A DNA stretch of 64,000 nucleotides from Bradyrhizobium sp. 190 (GTDB lineage Bacteria; Pseudomonadota; Alphaproteobacteria; Rhizobiales; Xanthobacteraceae). Positions 42,719-51,038 of the stretch are shown in pieces; within the stretch, counting starts at the first letter, position 1, and each line of letters begins with the position of its first letter. The stretch lies in assembly GCF_023073415.1 (NCBI RefSeq), contig NZ_JADPJL010000023.1:186001-250000 (forward strand), written 5' to 3'. The notes beneath the pieces are model-generated. The model did not search any database. It was not told the DNA's origin and was given only the letters and a program-made list of their open reading frames with translations. Made by a program: the position numbers and the translations under genes.

Positions 42719-43885
42719 GTGAGCACAGCGCCCCGCATCGATATCGAACTTGCTGCATTCTGGCAGGATCCCTACCCAAGGCTTGCAACGCTGCGGAGGG
42801 ACGCGCCGATCGCGTTTGTGCCGCAGCTCGGCAGCACGCTGCTCTGCAGCCGGGACGATATCTTCGTGTCGGAGAAGCAGATCGACGTGTTCAGCTCGCA
42901 CCAGCCCGAGGGCTTGATGAACAGGCTGATGGGCCACAACATGATGCGCAAGGATGGCGATGCGCACATGGTCGAGCGCAAGGCCATCTTTCCCGCGATC
43001 TCGCCCAGGACCGTGAAATCGCACTGGACCGCGCAGTTCCAGGCGCATGCCGATCGCATCATCGACACGCTGGAGCCGGGAGGCGCCGCCGACCTCGTAA
43101 AGGATTTCGCTTTGCCGTTCTCGGCGGAGTGCCTCAAGTCGCTCACGGGGCTGACCAACATGCGATTCCCCGACATGAACGCATGGTCGCAAGGGATGAT
43201 CGACGGCATCGCCAACTATGCCGGTGATCCCGCGATAGAGGCACGCTGTCATGCCGCGACCGCCGGCATCGATGCCGCGATCGACGACATGGTCCCGGTG
43301 CTGAGCAAGAAGCCCGATTCAAGCCTGCTCGGCGTGATGCTCGCCTCCGGCATGCCAATGGATAGCGTGCGCGCCAATATCAAGCTCGCAATCAGCGGCG
43401 GCCAGAACGAGCCGCGCGACGCCATTGCGGGGACCGCATGGGCGTTACTCACCCATCCCGATCAGCTTGAAATCGTAAGCGCCGGCGAAATTCCCTGGCT
43501 GCAGGCGTTCGAGGAATATGCCCGCTGGATTTCGCCGATCGGCATGTCGCCGCGCCGCGTCGCGAAGCCATGGAGTATTCGCGATATCGACTTCGAGACC
43601 AACGAGCGCGTGTTCCTGATGTTCGGGTCAGCCAATCGTGACGAGAAGTATTTTGAAAACCCTGAATGCTTCGATGTTCGACGCGATGCCAGCAAGAGCA
43701 TCGCCTTCGGCGCAGGGCCACATTTTTGCGCCGGCGCCTGGGCGTCGCGGGCGATGGTGGCCGAGGTCGCGCTGCCTGCCATCTTCAGGCGGTTTCCGAA
43801 TCTGCGTTTGGGCACGAGCGAGCCGGTGCGCGTCGTCGGATGGGCGTTTCGGGGGCTGCTCAACCTGCCTGTTGTGCTGGGATAG
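42719..43885 (+). CDS. Cytochrome P450 with unusual I-helix
   Basis: A 388-residue soluble P450. The haem Cys337 lies in FGAGPHFCAGAW and the ExxR pair is Glu266/Arg269 in FEEYARW. The I-helix segment reads KLAISGGQNEPRDAIAG: the usual acid-alcohol pair (Asp/Glu-Thr) is replaced by Asn-Glu. This GGxNEPRD form occurs in a minority of bacterial P450s and implies a different proton-delivery route. The start is GTG 42719 with GGAGG upstream. Its electron donor may be the ferredoxin at 40073. The substrate is unknown; the neighbourhood suggests an aromatic acid. Confidence 0.88.
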   Translation: MSTAPRIDIELAAFWQDPYPRLATLRRDAPIAFVPQLGSTLLCSRDDIFVSEKQIDVFSSHQPEGLMNRLMGHNMMRKDGDAHMVERKAIFPAISPRTVKSHWTAQFQAHADRIIDTLEPGGAADLVKDFALPFSAECLKSLTGLTNMRFPDMNAWSQGMIDGIANYAGDPAIEARCHAATAGIDAAIDDMVPVLSKKPDSSLLGVMLASGMPMDSVRANIKLAISGGQNEPRDAIAGTAWALLTHPDQLEIVSAGEIPWLQAFEEYARWISPIGMSPRRVAKPWSIRDIDFETNERVFLMFGSANRDEKYFENPECFDVRRDASKSIAFGAGPHFCAGAWASRAMVAEVALPAIFRRFPNLRLGTSEPVRVVGWAFRGLLNLPVVLG

Positions 43886-43907
43886 TGTTTCGTCGCGAGG
43901 GGCGCCT

Positions 43908-43937
43908 AGCAGCACTAGGTGGCACAGGTGTGCTGCT
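43908..43937 (+). terminator. Hairpin AGCAGCAC / GTGCTGCT after the second P450
   Basis: An eight-base perfect stem with a 14-base loop, 23 bp after the P450 stop. It lies at the start of the 334-bp gap 43886-44219. Confidence 0.5.
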
Positions 43938-44219
43938 GCGAGAATGATCCGACGGCGGAAGATGCCAACTAACGCGGTAAATCCCACAGAACTACAACCA
44001 AATATTGCTTTAGCATGCCCAAAACGATAGGGTCGGGCATCGTGCCGCGATATGTCGAAATCAGCGTGCGGTAGACAAAGCGAGTGCCGTCGGCAGGCAT
44101 CGTCCTTGAAGAAGACCGCACTTTTTTTGTCGGTCTCATGTTCTCCGAAAATGCAAGCCATTGGCGCGCACTAGGTCGCGTGTGGTGCGCTTTCAACTAA
44201 TCTTTCTCGGGAGGACACC
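43938..44219. other. Intergenic stretch with a doubtful short frame
   Basis: Noticeably less GC-rich than its surroundings. On the minus strand a 75-codon frame (43969-44196) ends TLISTYRGTMPDPIVLGMLK and a hydrophobic tail; it has no good ribosome site and may be a gene remnant or chance. The right end holds the ribosome site of the lipocalin-like gene (GGGAGG). Confidence 0.35.
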
Positions 44220-44717
44220 ATGAAGCGCATTTTGATCTCAGCTATCGGCCTCGCTTTCGTTCTGACGTGGGCTCAGCCAGCGCCAACGCAGGATTTAGCC
44301 TCACAGGTCGTTGGGGTGTGGAAGTTCACCAGCCAAAGCACCAAAGAACTAGCGACAGGCAAGATCAACTACCCCTACGGGGAGAAGCCGACTGGCCATA
44401 TCGTATACACGAAGGGCGGACACGTTGCGTTTGTCCTTGTCGGCGACAACCGCAACGCTCCCGCGAGGGCGACTGCCACGGATGCCGAACGTATCACCTT
44501 GTTCAACACGGTGGCCGCCGCCAGCGGGACATATAAGGTCGAAGGCAACACCATAATCGTGACCTACGCGGCGTCATGGAACCAGACGTGGACCGGCATC
44601 ACTCAAAAGCGCCAGTTCGAGATTGTAGGAAACAAGCTGACAGCGACATCCGCGCCGACCAAAAACCTGTCAGGCCAAGACATCGTCTTTGTTGTGACTT
44701 ACGAAAGAGCCGAGTAG
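44220..44717 (+). CDS. Secreted lipocalin-like domain protein
   Basis: A 165-residue protein with a signal peptide (KRILISAIGLAFVLTWAQPA, cleaved near residue 23). The mature part has GVWKFTSQS, YPYGEKPTGHIVYTKGGHVAF, an RATATDAERITLFNTVAAASGTY segment and EGNTIIVTY, which match the lipocalin-like DUF found in many soil bacteria. The beta-barrel fold may bind a small hydrophobic compound in the periplasm. Ribosome site GGGAGG precedes ATG 44220. It stands alone between a P450 and a tannase-family gene. The base composition is lower in GC than its neighbours, which may signal later acquisition. Confidence 0.75.
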   Translation: MKRILISAIGLAFVLTWAQPAPTQDLASQVVGVWKFTSQSTKELATGKINYPYGEKPTGHIVYTKGGHVAFVLVGDNRNAPARATATDAERITLFNTVAAASGTYKVEGNTIIVTYAASWNQTWTGITQKRQFEIVGNKLTATSAPTKNLSGQDIVFVVTYERAE

Positions 44718-44813
44718 GGCGCGCATCGAACGGGTTGCCGATCTCCCCTGGACATGACGAAACACGGCAGGAGCTGCCGGTCTCGCCGAGAGATTGGCTG
44801 TCTTCTGGCGGCA

Positions 44814-46490
44814 TCACGGCGCGCAGTAAAAGCTCGCCGCGAGATTGACCTGTCCGGATTTGTAGTGCGGCCATGCCGGCCACTGGCACAGTGGCAGCGA
44901 ACGTGTCGTTTCGAACGCCGGCGCTTCGACCTTCTGCTCCGTCACCTGGAGATCGCCGGGCGCCTTGCCGTTCTCGACCCAGTCGACGAGCACGGCCAGC
45001 ATGTCGACATTGGCGGGCGCGCCGGAGCCGACATGATCGACGCCGGGCGCCGTATAGAGACGGGCGAACTCCGCCGTTTTCTCTTTGCCCAGCGTGCGCT
45101 GCACGTTTTCGAAGTAACGGATTCCCGCGTAAGGGCTCTGGGCGTAATCGGCCATGTACTCGAGGATCACCAGCTTGCCGCCGCGCGCGCTGAAGCGGCT
45201 GAGGTCGGGATTGGTCGAATCCATCAGCTTGGATACCTGAAGCAGGCGCTCCTTGTGGTCTTCAGGCTTGTACGTCGTGACGTCGAGCTTCGGGTTGCGC
45301 GCGAAGACGTATTGAATGCCGCCTGCGCCGTAAATCCACGCGATGCCGTTGGCCGGCACCGGCGGCTGCGCCGGCGCCGCCTTGCCGAGCCACCACGAGA
45401 TCCAGCCGCCGGTCGGACCGAAGGCAGGGGTGTTTTCGCCCGACACGCCCCAGCCCGGATAGTCATCGAGCCCGTTCTCCAGGGCAAAGGGGAATTTGTA
45501 GGTCGAATGAAGCGTCTTGATCGCCGTGATCTGGGCGTCGGTCAGACACTGGTCGCCGCTTTGTCCTGCTGCGCAACGCAGCGATTCCGGCTGGAATTTC
45601 GCCTTGCAGCCGACCGGGTCCTGAACCAGCTGATCGTCTGAGCCGTCGGCCTTGTCGCAAGCCTGCAGGACGGCATTCGCGACCAGTTCAACCTGTGCGG
45701 GGCGGATCCAGCCTTCGCCCATCGTCGCCAGGCCCGCTCGCGTTCCGGCATGCTGCAAGCCAACCCAGTTGATGACAGGCACGCGCGCGAAAATGCCGTC
45801 AAAATCTTCCGGGTAACGCTGCGCCATCGTCAGCCCCTCGCGGCCGCCTTCCGACGATCCCATGAAGTAAAGCTTCTTCGGCGGGTTGCCGTAGGCGCGC
45901 ACCATCAAGGCGACGGCAGCATCCCGCACGCGCTTGTAGGATCGATGCGCAAAATTCTCGAAAGCCTCGTCGTCGAGCGCAAACACCTGCGGCGGCTCGC
46001 CCGGCTTGGTCTCATGGCCGGAATCCGTGCCGTAGGTGACGAAGCCCTGCGCCAGCGGCGAAGGCGCGCCGAAGGGATGCGCGGGCGGCAGGGTAAGACC
46101 GGTGATCAGCACGCCGTTGAAGCCGCCGCCGCCATATTGCAGCGAGCGGCCGTTCCACTCGACCGGGAGGTTCACCTGAAATTTGATCGGCGGCGCATTG
46201 GGATCGGATGGCGCGATCTGGCCGAGCACCTTGCAGAATTCCGGATTGGCCGGCGTGACGCGTGCCGCCGGCGTCGGTCCTCTTTCGGCGACCGCGAGCG
46301 GTGTCGGCGCAATCATGGAGGCGGAGTCGACCCGGACGACATTGTCGGTCGGCTTGATAAGATCGCTGCAGGTCGCGGCCGGTTCGCCGGTCATTTTTGC
46401 GGCCATCGCTTGGGCAGACCAGAATGAAGTCAAAGCGGCCAGCGAAGCCGCATATGCCCACTCGTGCGCAATGATCTTGAGCCCTTGCAT
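44814..46490 (-). CDS. Tannase/feruloyl-esterase family protein
   Basis: A 558-residue secreted protein. The N-terminus (KIIAHEWAYAASLAALTSF) leads to a signal cleavage near AMAA. The alpha/beta-hydrolase nucleophile motif reads FMGSSEGGREG, and a His lies in APGVDHVGSG near the C-terminus. Classical members have a CS-D-HC arrangement in which a disulfide joins the Cys before the Ser to the Cys after the His. Here both cysteines are replaced (Ser and Val), a matched loss. Other cysteines remain in CSDLIK, ACDKADGSDDQ and CLTDAQ. It probably hydrolyses aromatic esters to feed the surrounding pathway. Start ATG 46490 (AGGGA upstream) is preferred over 46505. Confidence 0.87.
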   Translation of the reverse strand: MQGLKIIAHEWAYAASLAALTSFWSAQAMAAKMTGEPAATCSDLIKPTDNVVRVDSASMIAPTPLAVAERGPTPAARVTPANPEFCKVLGQIAPSDPNAPPIKFQVNLPVEWNGRSLQYGGGGFNGVLITGLTLPPAHPFGAPSPLAQGFVTYGTDSGHETKPGEPPQVFALDDEAFENFAHRSYKRVRDAAVALMVRAYGNPPKKLYFMGSSEGGREGLTMAQRYPEDFDGIFARVPVINWVGLQHAGTRAGLATMGEGWIRPAQVELVANAVLQACDKADGSDDQLVQDPVGCKAKFQPESLRCAAGQSGDQCLTDAQITAIKTLHSTYKFPFALENGLDDYPGWGVSGENTPAFGPTGGWISWWLGKAAPAQPPVPANGIAWIYGAGGIQYVFARNPKLDVTTYKPEDHKERLLQVSKLMDSTNPDLSRFSARGGKLVILEYMADYAQSPYAGIRYFENVQRTLGKEKTAEFARLYTAPGVDHVGSGAPANVDMLAVLVDWVENGKAPGDLQVTEQKVEAPAFETTRSLPLCQWPAWPHYKSGQVNLAASFYCAP

Positions 46491-46623
46491 GTTTCCCTGC
46501 TCCATATCCGGCGTCCCACGTATTATCTCGCGGTCACGCTAGAATGGCGGGTGCGGCACGGACGTCAACTCAAATAAGCGGCGCGGCGACAGCCTCACCG
46601 CCCTGCAGGTCGATAAAAAAAAT

Positions 46624-47898
46624 TCATCCCGTAACCTTGCTCGACCCCTGCGTGATCAGCCGCGCGGCGCGCTGGTCGCGGGCGTGGATCCATAGCCAGC
46701 TCAGCGCCACGCTGAGCCGGTTGCGCAGGCCGATCAGGAAATAGATGTGGGCGATGCCCCAGATCCACCAGGCGAGGTTGCCGCGCAGCTTCATCCAGCC
46801 GAAATCGATCACCGCCTTTTTCTTGCCGATCTGCGCGAGACTTCCGGCGTGCTTGTAGCGGAACGGCGGTAGCGTGCTGCCGTTCAGGCGCGCCTTGATG
46901 AGCGCTGCCACGTAGCGCCCCTGCTGCTTGGCGGCCGGCGCGATGCCGGGCACGGGATTGCCGTCCGGGCCGGCGATGGTCACGGTGTCGCCAACGGCAA
47001 AGATGTCGGGATGGCCGGGCACGGTAAGGTCTGGCTCGACCTTCAAGCGGTAGGCGCGGTCGGCGGGCGCGTTCAGCCATTCCGCCGCGCGCGAGGCGCG
47101 CACGCCGGCGGCCCAGACGATGGTTCTGGCCTCCAATTTGTTGCCGCCATAGACGACGCCGTCGATGGCACATTCGGTGACGGGCTGTCCCAGCACCACC
47201 TCGACGCCGATCGCCTCCAGCGAGCGCTGCGCATAGGTGGAGAGGTCTTCGGGAAAGCTGGGGAGAACGCGTGGGCCGGCCTCGACCAGGACAACGCGGG
47301 TCTTGTGCGTGTCGATGTTGCGAAAGTCCGGCGGCAGCGTGTCCTTGGCGAGGTCGGCGATGGTTCCCGCCATTTCGACACCCGTCGGGCCGGCGCCGAT
47401 GATGACGAAGGTCAATAGCGCCGCGCGCCGCGCCGGATCGGTCTCGCGCTCGGCGCGTTCGAACGCGACGAGGATGCGCCGCCGCAGCGTGGTGGCATCC
47501 TCCAGCGTCTTCAGGCCCGGTGCGAACGGCTCCCATTCGTCGTGGCCAAAATAGGCGTGGCGGGCGCCGGTGGCGAGCACCAGGGTGTCGTAGGGCAGGG
47601 CCTCGCCGTCTTCGAGCAGCACGCGCTTCTCCGCAGCATCGATACCGCCCACATTGGCAAACAGCGTCGTCACCTCCTTGCGTCCGCGCAGCAGGTAGCG
47701 GATTGGCCAGGCAATTTCCGACGTCGCCAGCGAAGCGGTTGCGACCTGGTAGAGCAGCGGCTGGAACAAATGATGGTTGCGGCGGTCGATCAGCGTGATC
47801 TTCACCGGCGCACCGGCGAGGCCAAAGGCGGTCTCCAGCCCGCCGAAACCAGCGCCGACGATCACGACGTGGTGGGGCTGTTTCGGCGCTGTCGTCAT
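46624..47898 (-). CDS. ndh: Type II NADH:quinone oxidoreductase
   Basis: A 424-residue flavoprotein. It has two Rossmann motifs, VIVGAGFGGLETAF near the start (FAD) and IIGAGPTGVEMAGTIADLA in the middle (NADH), plus the AVGDT segment that ends FAD binding. A C-terminal stretch WWIWGIAHIYFLIGLRNRL is amphipathic or membrane-associated, as expected for NDH-2 at the inner membrane. It passes electrons from NADH to quinone without proton pumping. ATG 47898 is preferred over an upstream in-frame start. It could work together with the bd oxidase at 10-13 kb, though nothing links them here. Confidence 0.93.
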   Translation of the reverse strand: MTTAPKQPHHVVIVGAGFGGLETAFGLAGAPVKITLIDRRNHHLFQPLLYQVATASLATSEIAWPIRYLLRGRKEVTTLFANVGGIDAAEKRVLLEDGEALPYDTLVLATGARHAYFGHDEWEPFAPGLKTLEDATTLRRRILVAFERAERETDPARRAALLTFVIIGAGPTGVEMAGTIADLAKDTLPPDFRNIDTHKTRVVLVEAGPRVLPSFPEDLSTYAQRSLEAIGVEVVLGQPVTECAIDGVVYGGNKLEARTIVWAAGVRASRAAEWLNAPADRAYRLKVEPDLTVPGHPDIFAVGDTVTIAGPDGNPVPGIAPAAKQQGRYVAALIKARLNGSTLPPFRYKHAGSLAQIGKKKAVIDFGWMKLRGNLAWWIWGIAHIYFLIGLRNRLSVALSWLWIHARDQRAARLITQGSSKVTG

Positions 47899-48007
47899 GG
47901 CTTGCGACCCCGGTTTCAGATCATTCAACACATTGGATTATGTAGCCATTTGTGCCCGCGGTCCAAGGCGCGTTTGCTGATCGGTCGATAGCGAAAGCGT
48001 ATGACGG

Positions 48008-48149
48008 TGTCGTCCCGGCCTTGCGCCGGGACCCATAACCACAGGCCGTATTGTTGTAAAAGCCGGAGCCACAGCACGGCGCAACAACAAAGCCCTGTGG
48101 TTATGGGTCCCTGCTCCCGTGCGCAATTGCGCACTAGGCAGGGACGACG
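48008..48149. repeat. Palindromic intergenic repeat, family B copy 3
   Basis: A 142-bp copy between the ndh start and the small gene at 48247. The left arm reads TGTCGTCCCGGCC, the right arm ends CAGGGACGACGG. The right arm carries the inserted palindrome GTGCGCAATTGCGCAC at 48119-48134, mirroring the insertion in the left arm of copy 2. Most of the 348-bp gap 47899-48246 is this repeat. Confidence 0.85.
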
Positions 48150-48246
48150 GGAAGAATATTTCTAGAGCGCACCGCATCCTTTGGCTGGTTCCAAACGTCC
48201 TTGGGATCGAAGCGCTGCCTTTGCAGACGCCGACGAGGAGAATCCA

Positions 48247-48555
48247 ATGCGACGGACCGTGATAAGGTACAGGACAAAGCCTGATATGGCCGACAGGAAT
48301 GCCGAACTGGTCGCGGCGGTGTTTGCGGAACTGAAGGCGGCGCAGCCGGAAGGTCTCCGCTATATGTCGCTACGGCTGGAGGACGACACCTTCATCCATG
48401 TCGTTGAGACCGCTGCCGATGACGGCTCGAGCCCATTGCCGAAGCTGCCGGCGTTCACTGCGTTCCAGAGCGGCATTCGGGACCTTTGCGCTGAACCGCC
48501 GGTGCCGAAGGGCGCCACCGTCGTCGGCAACTATCGCATGCTGGAAGAGAACTGA
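48247..48555 (+). CDS. Small conserved hypothetical protein (ABM-like)
   Basis: A 102-residue protein starting at ATG 48247 with GGAG upstream. It reads RRTVIRYRTKPDMADRNAEL, then YMSLRLEDDTFIHVVET and FTAFQSGI, a ferredoxin-like (antibiotic monooxygenase-type) beta-alpha-beta pattern. No catalytic residue can be named. It ends 20 bp before the sigma-factor gene, so the two are probably co-transcribed; such small proteins often accompany SnoaL-type ECF sigma genes. Confidence 0.65.
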   Translation: MRRTVIRYRTKPDMADRNAELVAAVFAELKAAQPEGLRYMSLRLEDDTFIHVVETAADDGSSPLPKLPAFTAFQSGIRDLCAEPPVPKGATVVGNYRMLEEN

Positions 48556-48575
48556 ACCCGCTTGCCGGAGGCAGA

Positions 48576-49463
48576 ATGAGCGTAGTGCCCGAGCCGCCGA
48601 CAGCCTTCGACATCGAACGCCTGCTGGTCGCGATGCGGCCAAGGCTGCATCGCTATTGCGCGCGCATGGTGGGCTCGGTGATCGACGGCGAGGACGTGCT
48701 GCAGGACGCGTTGATCAAGGCGATGGAGGCGCAGGCTACCGCCGGCGCCATCGGCAATCCCGAAGGCTGGCTGTTCCGGATCGCGCACAACACGGCGCTG
48801 GATTTCCTGCGCCGGCGCAACCGGCAGGAGGCGCTGCGATCGGTGAAGGAGGTGGACATGATCGTTGACCAGTTCGATGCCGTGGAGAGCCGCTGGATCG
48901 CCGCCACTTCCTTGCGCACCTTCATGCGCCTGCCGGTGGCGCAGCGCTCGAGCGTGATCCTGAAGGACGTGCTCGGCAGTTCGCTCAAGGAAATCTGCGA
49001 GGTGATGGACTGCAGCCTGCCGGCGGCGAAGGCCGCGCTGCATCGCGGGCGCGCGCAGTTGCGGGAAATCGCCGATGAGCCGGACGATACGCCGCAGCAG
49101 AAACTGTCGGATGCCGATCGTGAACGGCTCGGCGCCTATGTCGCCCATTTCAACGCGCGGGATTTTGACGCGATCCGTGCCATGATTTCGGACGACGTGC
49201 GGCTCGACCTCGTCAGCAAGACCCACATGCGCGGCAAGGCCGAAGTTTTCAGCTATTTCGGCAACTATTCGAAGGTCAGCGACTGGCGTCTGGTCCCGGG
49301 CCTGGTGGAGGGACTTCCCGCCATCCTGGTGTTCGACCCGGACGAGCCTGACAAGGGGCCGAAATACTTCATGCTGCTGGGCTGGTCGGCCGGCAAGGTC
49401 GCAACCATCCGGGATTTTCGCCACGCGTCGTACGCGATCGACGGTGCGGAATATTCGGTCTGA
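48576..49463 (+). CDS. ECF sigma factor with C-terminal SnoaL-like domain
   Basis: A 295-residue protein. Sigma region 2 (about 14-80) contains GEDVLQDALIKAMEA and GWLFRIAHNTALDFLRRR. Region 4 (about 108-165) contains LKEICEVMDCSLPAAKAALH. The C-terminal 110 residues (FNARDFDAIRAMISDDVRLD and later) form a SnoaL/NTF2-like domain, as in ECF41/ECF56-type sigma factors where this domain modulates activity in place of an anti-sigma factor. Targets often include nearby small oxidoreductases such as the gene at 48247. Confidence 0.9.
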   Translation: MSVVPEPPTAFDIERLLVAMRPRLHRYCARMVGSVIDGEDVLQDALIKAMEAQATAGAIGNPEGWLFRIAHNTALDFLRRRNRQEALRSVKEVDMIVDQFDAVESRWIAATSLRTFMRLPVAQRSSVILKDVLGSSLKEICEVMDCSLPAAKAALHRGRAQLREIADEPDDTPQQKLSDADRERLGAYVAHFNARDFDAIRAMISDDVRLDLVSKTHMRGKAEVFSYFGNYSKVSDWRLVPGLVEGLPAILVFDPDEPDKGPKYFMLLGWSAGKVATIRDFRHASYAIDGAEYSV

Positions 49464-49715
49464 ACCGGGCCCCCCGGTGCGACAATTGTTGCTCCGGCAA
49501 CCGGCACTATAGTTCTTGCCATCCCCGCCATCCACGAATTATGGTGCAGGCCATCGAGGGCATGAGCCGAAGGTCCAAAGCGGGGCCAGCGGTTCATGCT
49601 TGCCGCAGACTGGCGATTTCGCGCACAAAATACCTCACCTGATAATGAGGCGTGCGGGACAAGCGCGGTCGCCCGGTCGACCGGGTCTGGTACGATAACG
49701 AGGAGGGGAGTGATT

Positions 49716-50891
49716 ATGAAAAAGGCATTCTGGCTGGCGGGCGCGGCGATTCTAGCGCTGGCGCAGCCCGCAACCGCTGGCGACACCATCAAAATCGGCT
49801 TTGTCTCGACCTTCAGCGGCCCAACCGCTGTGATCGGCAACGACATGCGCAACTCGTTCGAGCTGGCGCTCGACCATTTGGGCCGCAAGATGGGCGGCAA
49901 GCCGGTCGAGGTGATCTATGAGGACGACGGCCAGAAGCCCGATGTCGGCAAGCAGAAGACCGAAAAGCTGATCCAGTCCGACAAGGTCGATTTCATCGCC
50001 GGCTATATCTGGTCGAACGTGCTGCTGGCCTCGCTGAAGACCGCGGTCGATTCAAAAACCTTCCTGATCTCGGCCAATGCCGGACCCTCGCAGCTCGCCG
50101 GCGAACTCTGCTCGCCCTACGTGTTCTCGACCTCCTGGCAGAACGACCAGACCCCGCAGGCGGTCGGCACCTACATGAACCAGAAGGGCGTCAAGTCGGT
50201 GTTCCTGATCGGCCCGAACTATGCCGCCGGCAAGGACATGCTGGCCGGCGTCAAGAGCACGTTCAAGGGCCAGGTCGTGGGCGAGGAATATACGGTATGG
50301 CCGAGCCAGCTCGACTTCTCCGCCGAACTCACCAAGGCCAAGAACTCCAAGGCCGAGTCGGTCTTCGTGTTCTATCCGGGCGCTGCCGGCGTGCAGTTCC
50401 TCAATCAATACGCCCAAGCCGGCCTCAAGGGGCAGATCCCGCTCTATACGGCGTTCACCATCGACGAATTGTCGTTGCCCTTGCAGAAGGAAAACGCAAT
50501 CGGTGTGCCCGGCGCGCAGCAGTGGGTCAACGATTTGCCCAACGCGGAGAACAAGAAGTTCGTCGAAGACTACCGCAAGAAGTTTACCGGCCTGCGTCCG
50601 ACATTCTACGGCGCGCAGTCCTATGACGCCGCTAACCTGATCAACAGCGCGGTTGTCGCCGTGAAGGGCGACACCTCGAAAAAGGACGAGATGAAGGCCG
50701 AGATGGAGAAGGCCAACTTCAAGTCCGTGCGCGGTCCGTTCAAGTACGGCAACAACCACATCCCGATCCAGAACTTCTACCTGCAGGATGTGGTCAAGGA
50801 CGCCGACGGTCAGCTCTCGCTCAAGACGGTGGCGACCATCGTCAAGGACGACCAGGACCGCTTCGCCGACAAATGTCCGATGAAGAAGTGA
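49716..50891 (+). CDS. livK: Branched-chain-amino-acid-type ABC substrate-binding protein
   Basis: A 391-residue periplasmic protein with signal peptide (AFWLAGAAILALAQPATA). The core starts TIKIGFVSTFSGPTAVIGND and contains YEDDGQKPDVGKQ and DYRKKFTGLRPTFYGAQSYDA. AGGAGG precedes ATG 49716. It is more divergent from the two orphan binding proteins at 36734 and 40481 than they are from each other. Here the full transporter (livHMGF) follows, after a 147-bp gap with a hairpin and a repeat fragment, which may keep binding protein levels above those of the permeases. Ligand may be an amino acid or an aromatic acid. Confidence 0.9.
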   Translation: MKKAFWLAGAAILALAQPATAGDTIKIGFVSTFSGPTAVIGNDMRNSFELALDHLGRKMGGKPVEVIYEDDGQKPDVGKQKTEKLIQSDKVDFIAGYIWSNVLLASLKTAVDSKTFLISANAGPSQLAGELCSPYVFSTSWQNDQTPQAVGTYMNQKGVKSVFLIGPNYAAGKDMLAGVKSTFKGQVVGEEYTVWPSQLDFSAELTKAKNSKAESVFVFYPGAAGVQFLNQYAQAGLKGQIPLYTAFTIDELSLPLQKENAIGVPGAQQWVNDLPNAENKKFVEDYRKKFTGLRPTFYGAQSYDAANLINSAVVAVKGDTSKKDEMKAEMEKANFKSVRGPFKYGNNHIPIQNFYLQDVVKDADGQLSLKTVATIVKDDQDRFADKCPMKK

Positions 50892-50983
50892 TGTTTGGCA
50901 TGACCGGTGCATGATGTCGCGAACGCGCCCTCGGGCTTGACCCGGGGGTGGTTTGCGACAGATCATCCGCCCAACAAGAAAAT

Positions 50984-51015
50984 GGCGGCGGCGCAGATGT
51001 GCTGCCGCTGTTTTG
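50984..51015 (+). terminator. Weak hairpin and T-run between livK and livH
   Basis: GGCGGCGGCGCA and TGCTGCCGCTG form an imperfect stem followed by TTTTG. It is a possible partial terminator that lowers expression of the permease genes relative to livK. A fragment of repeat family F (CGGGCTTGACCCGGG) lies just upstream near 50932-50947. Confidence 0.4.
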
Positions 51016-51038
51016 TTAGGTCTTGAGTATAGGGATTC

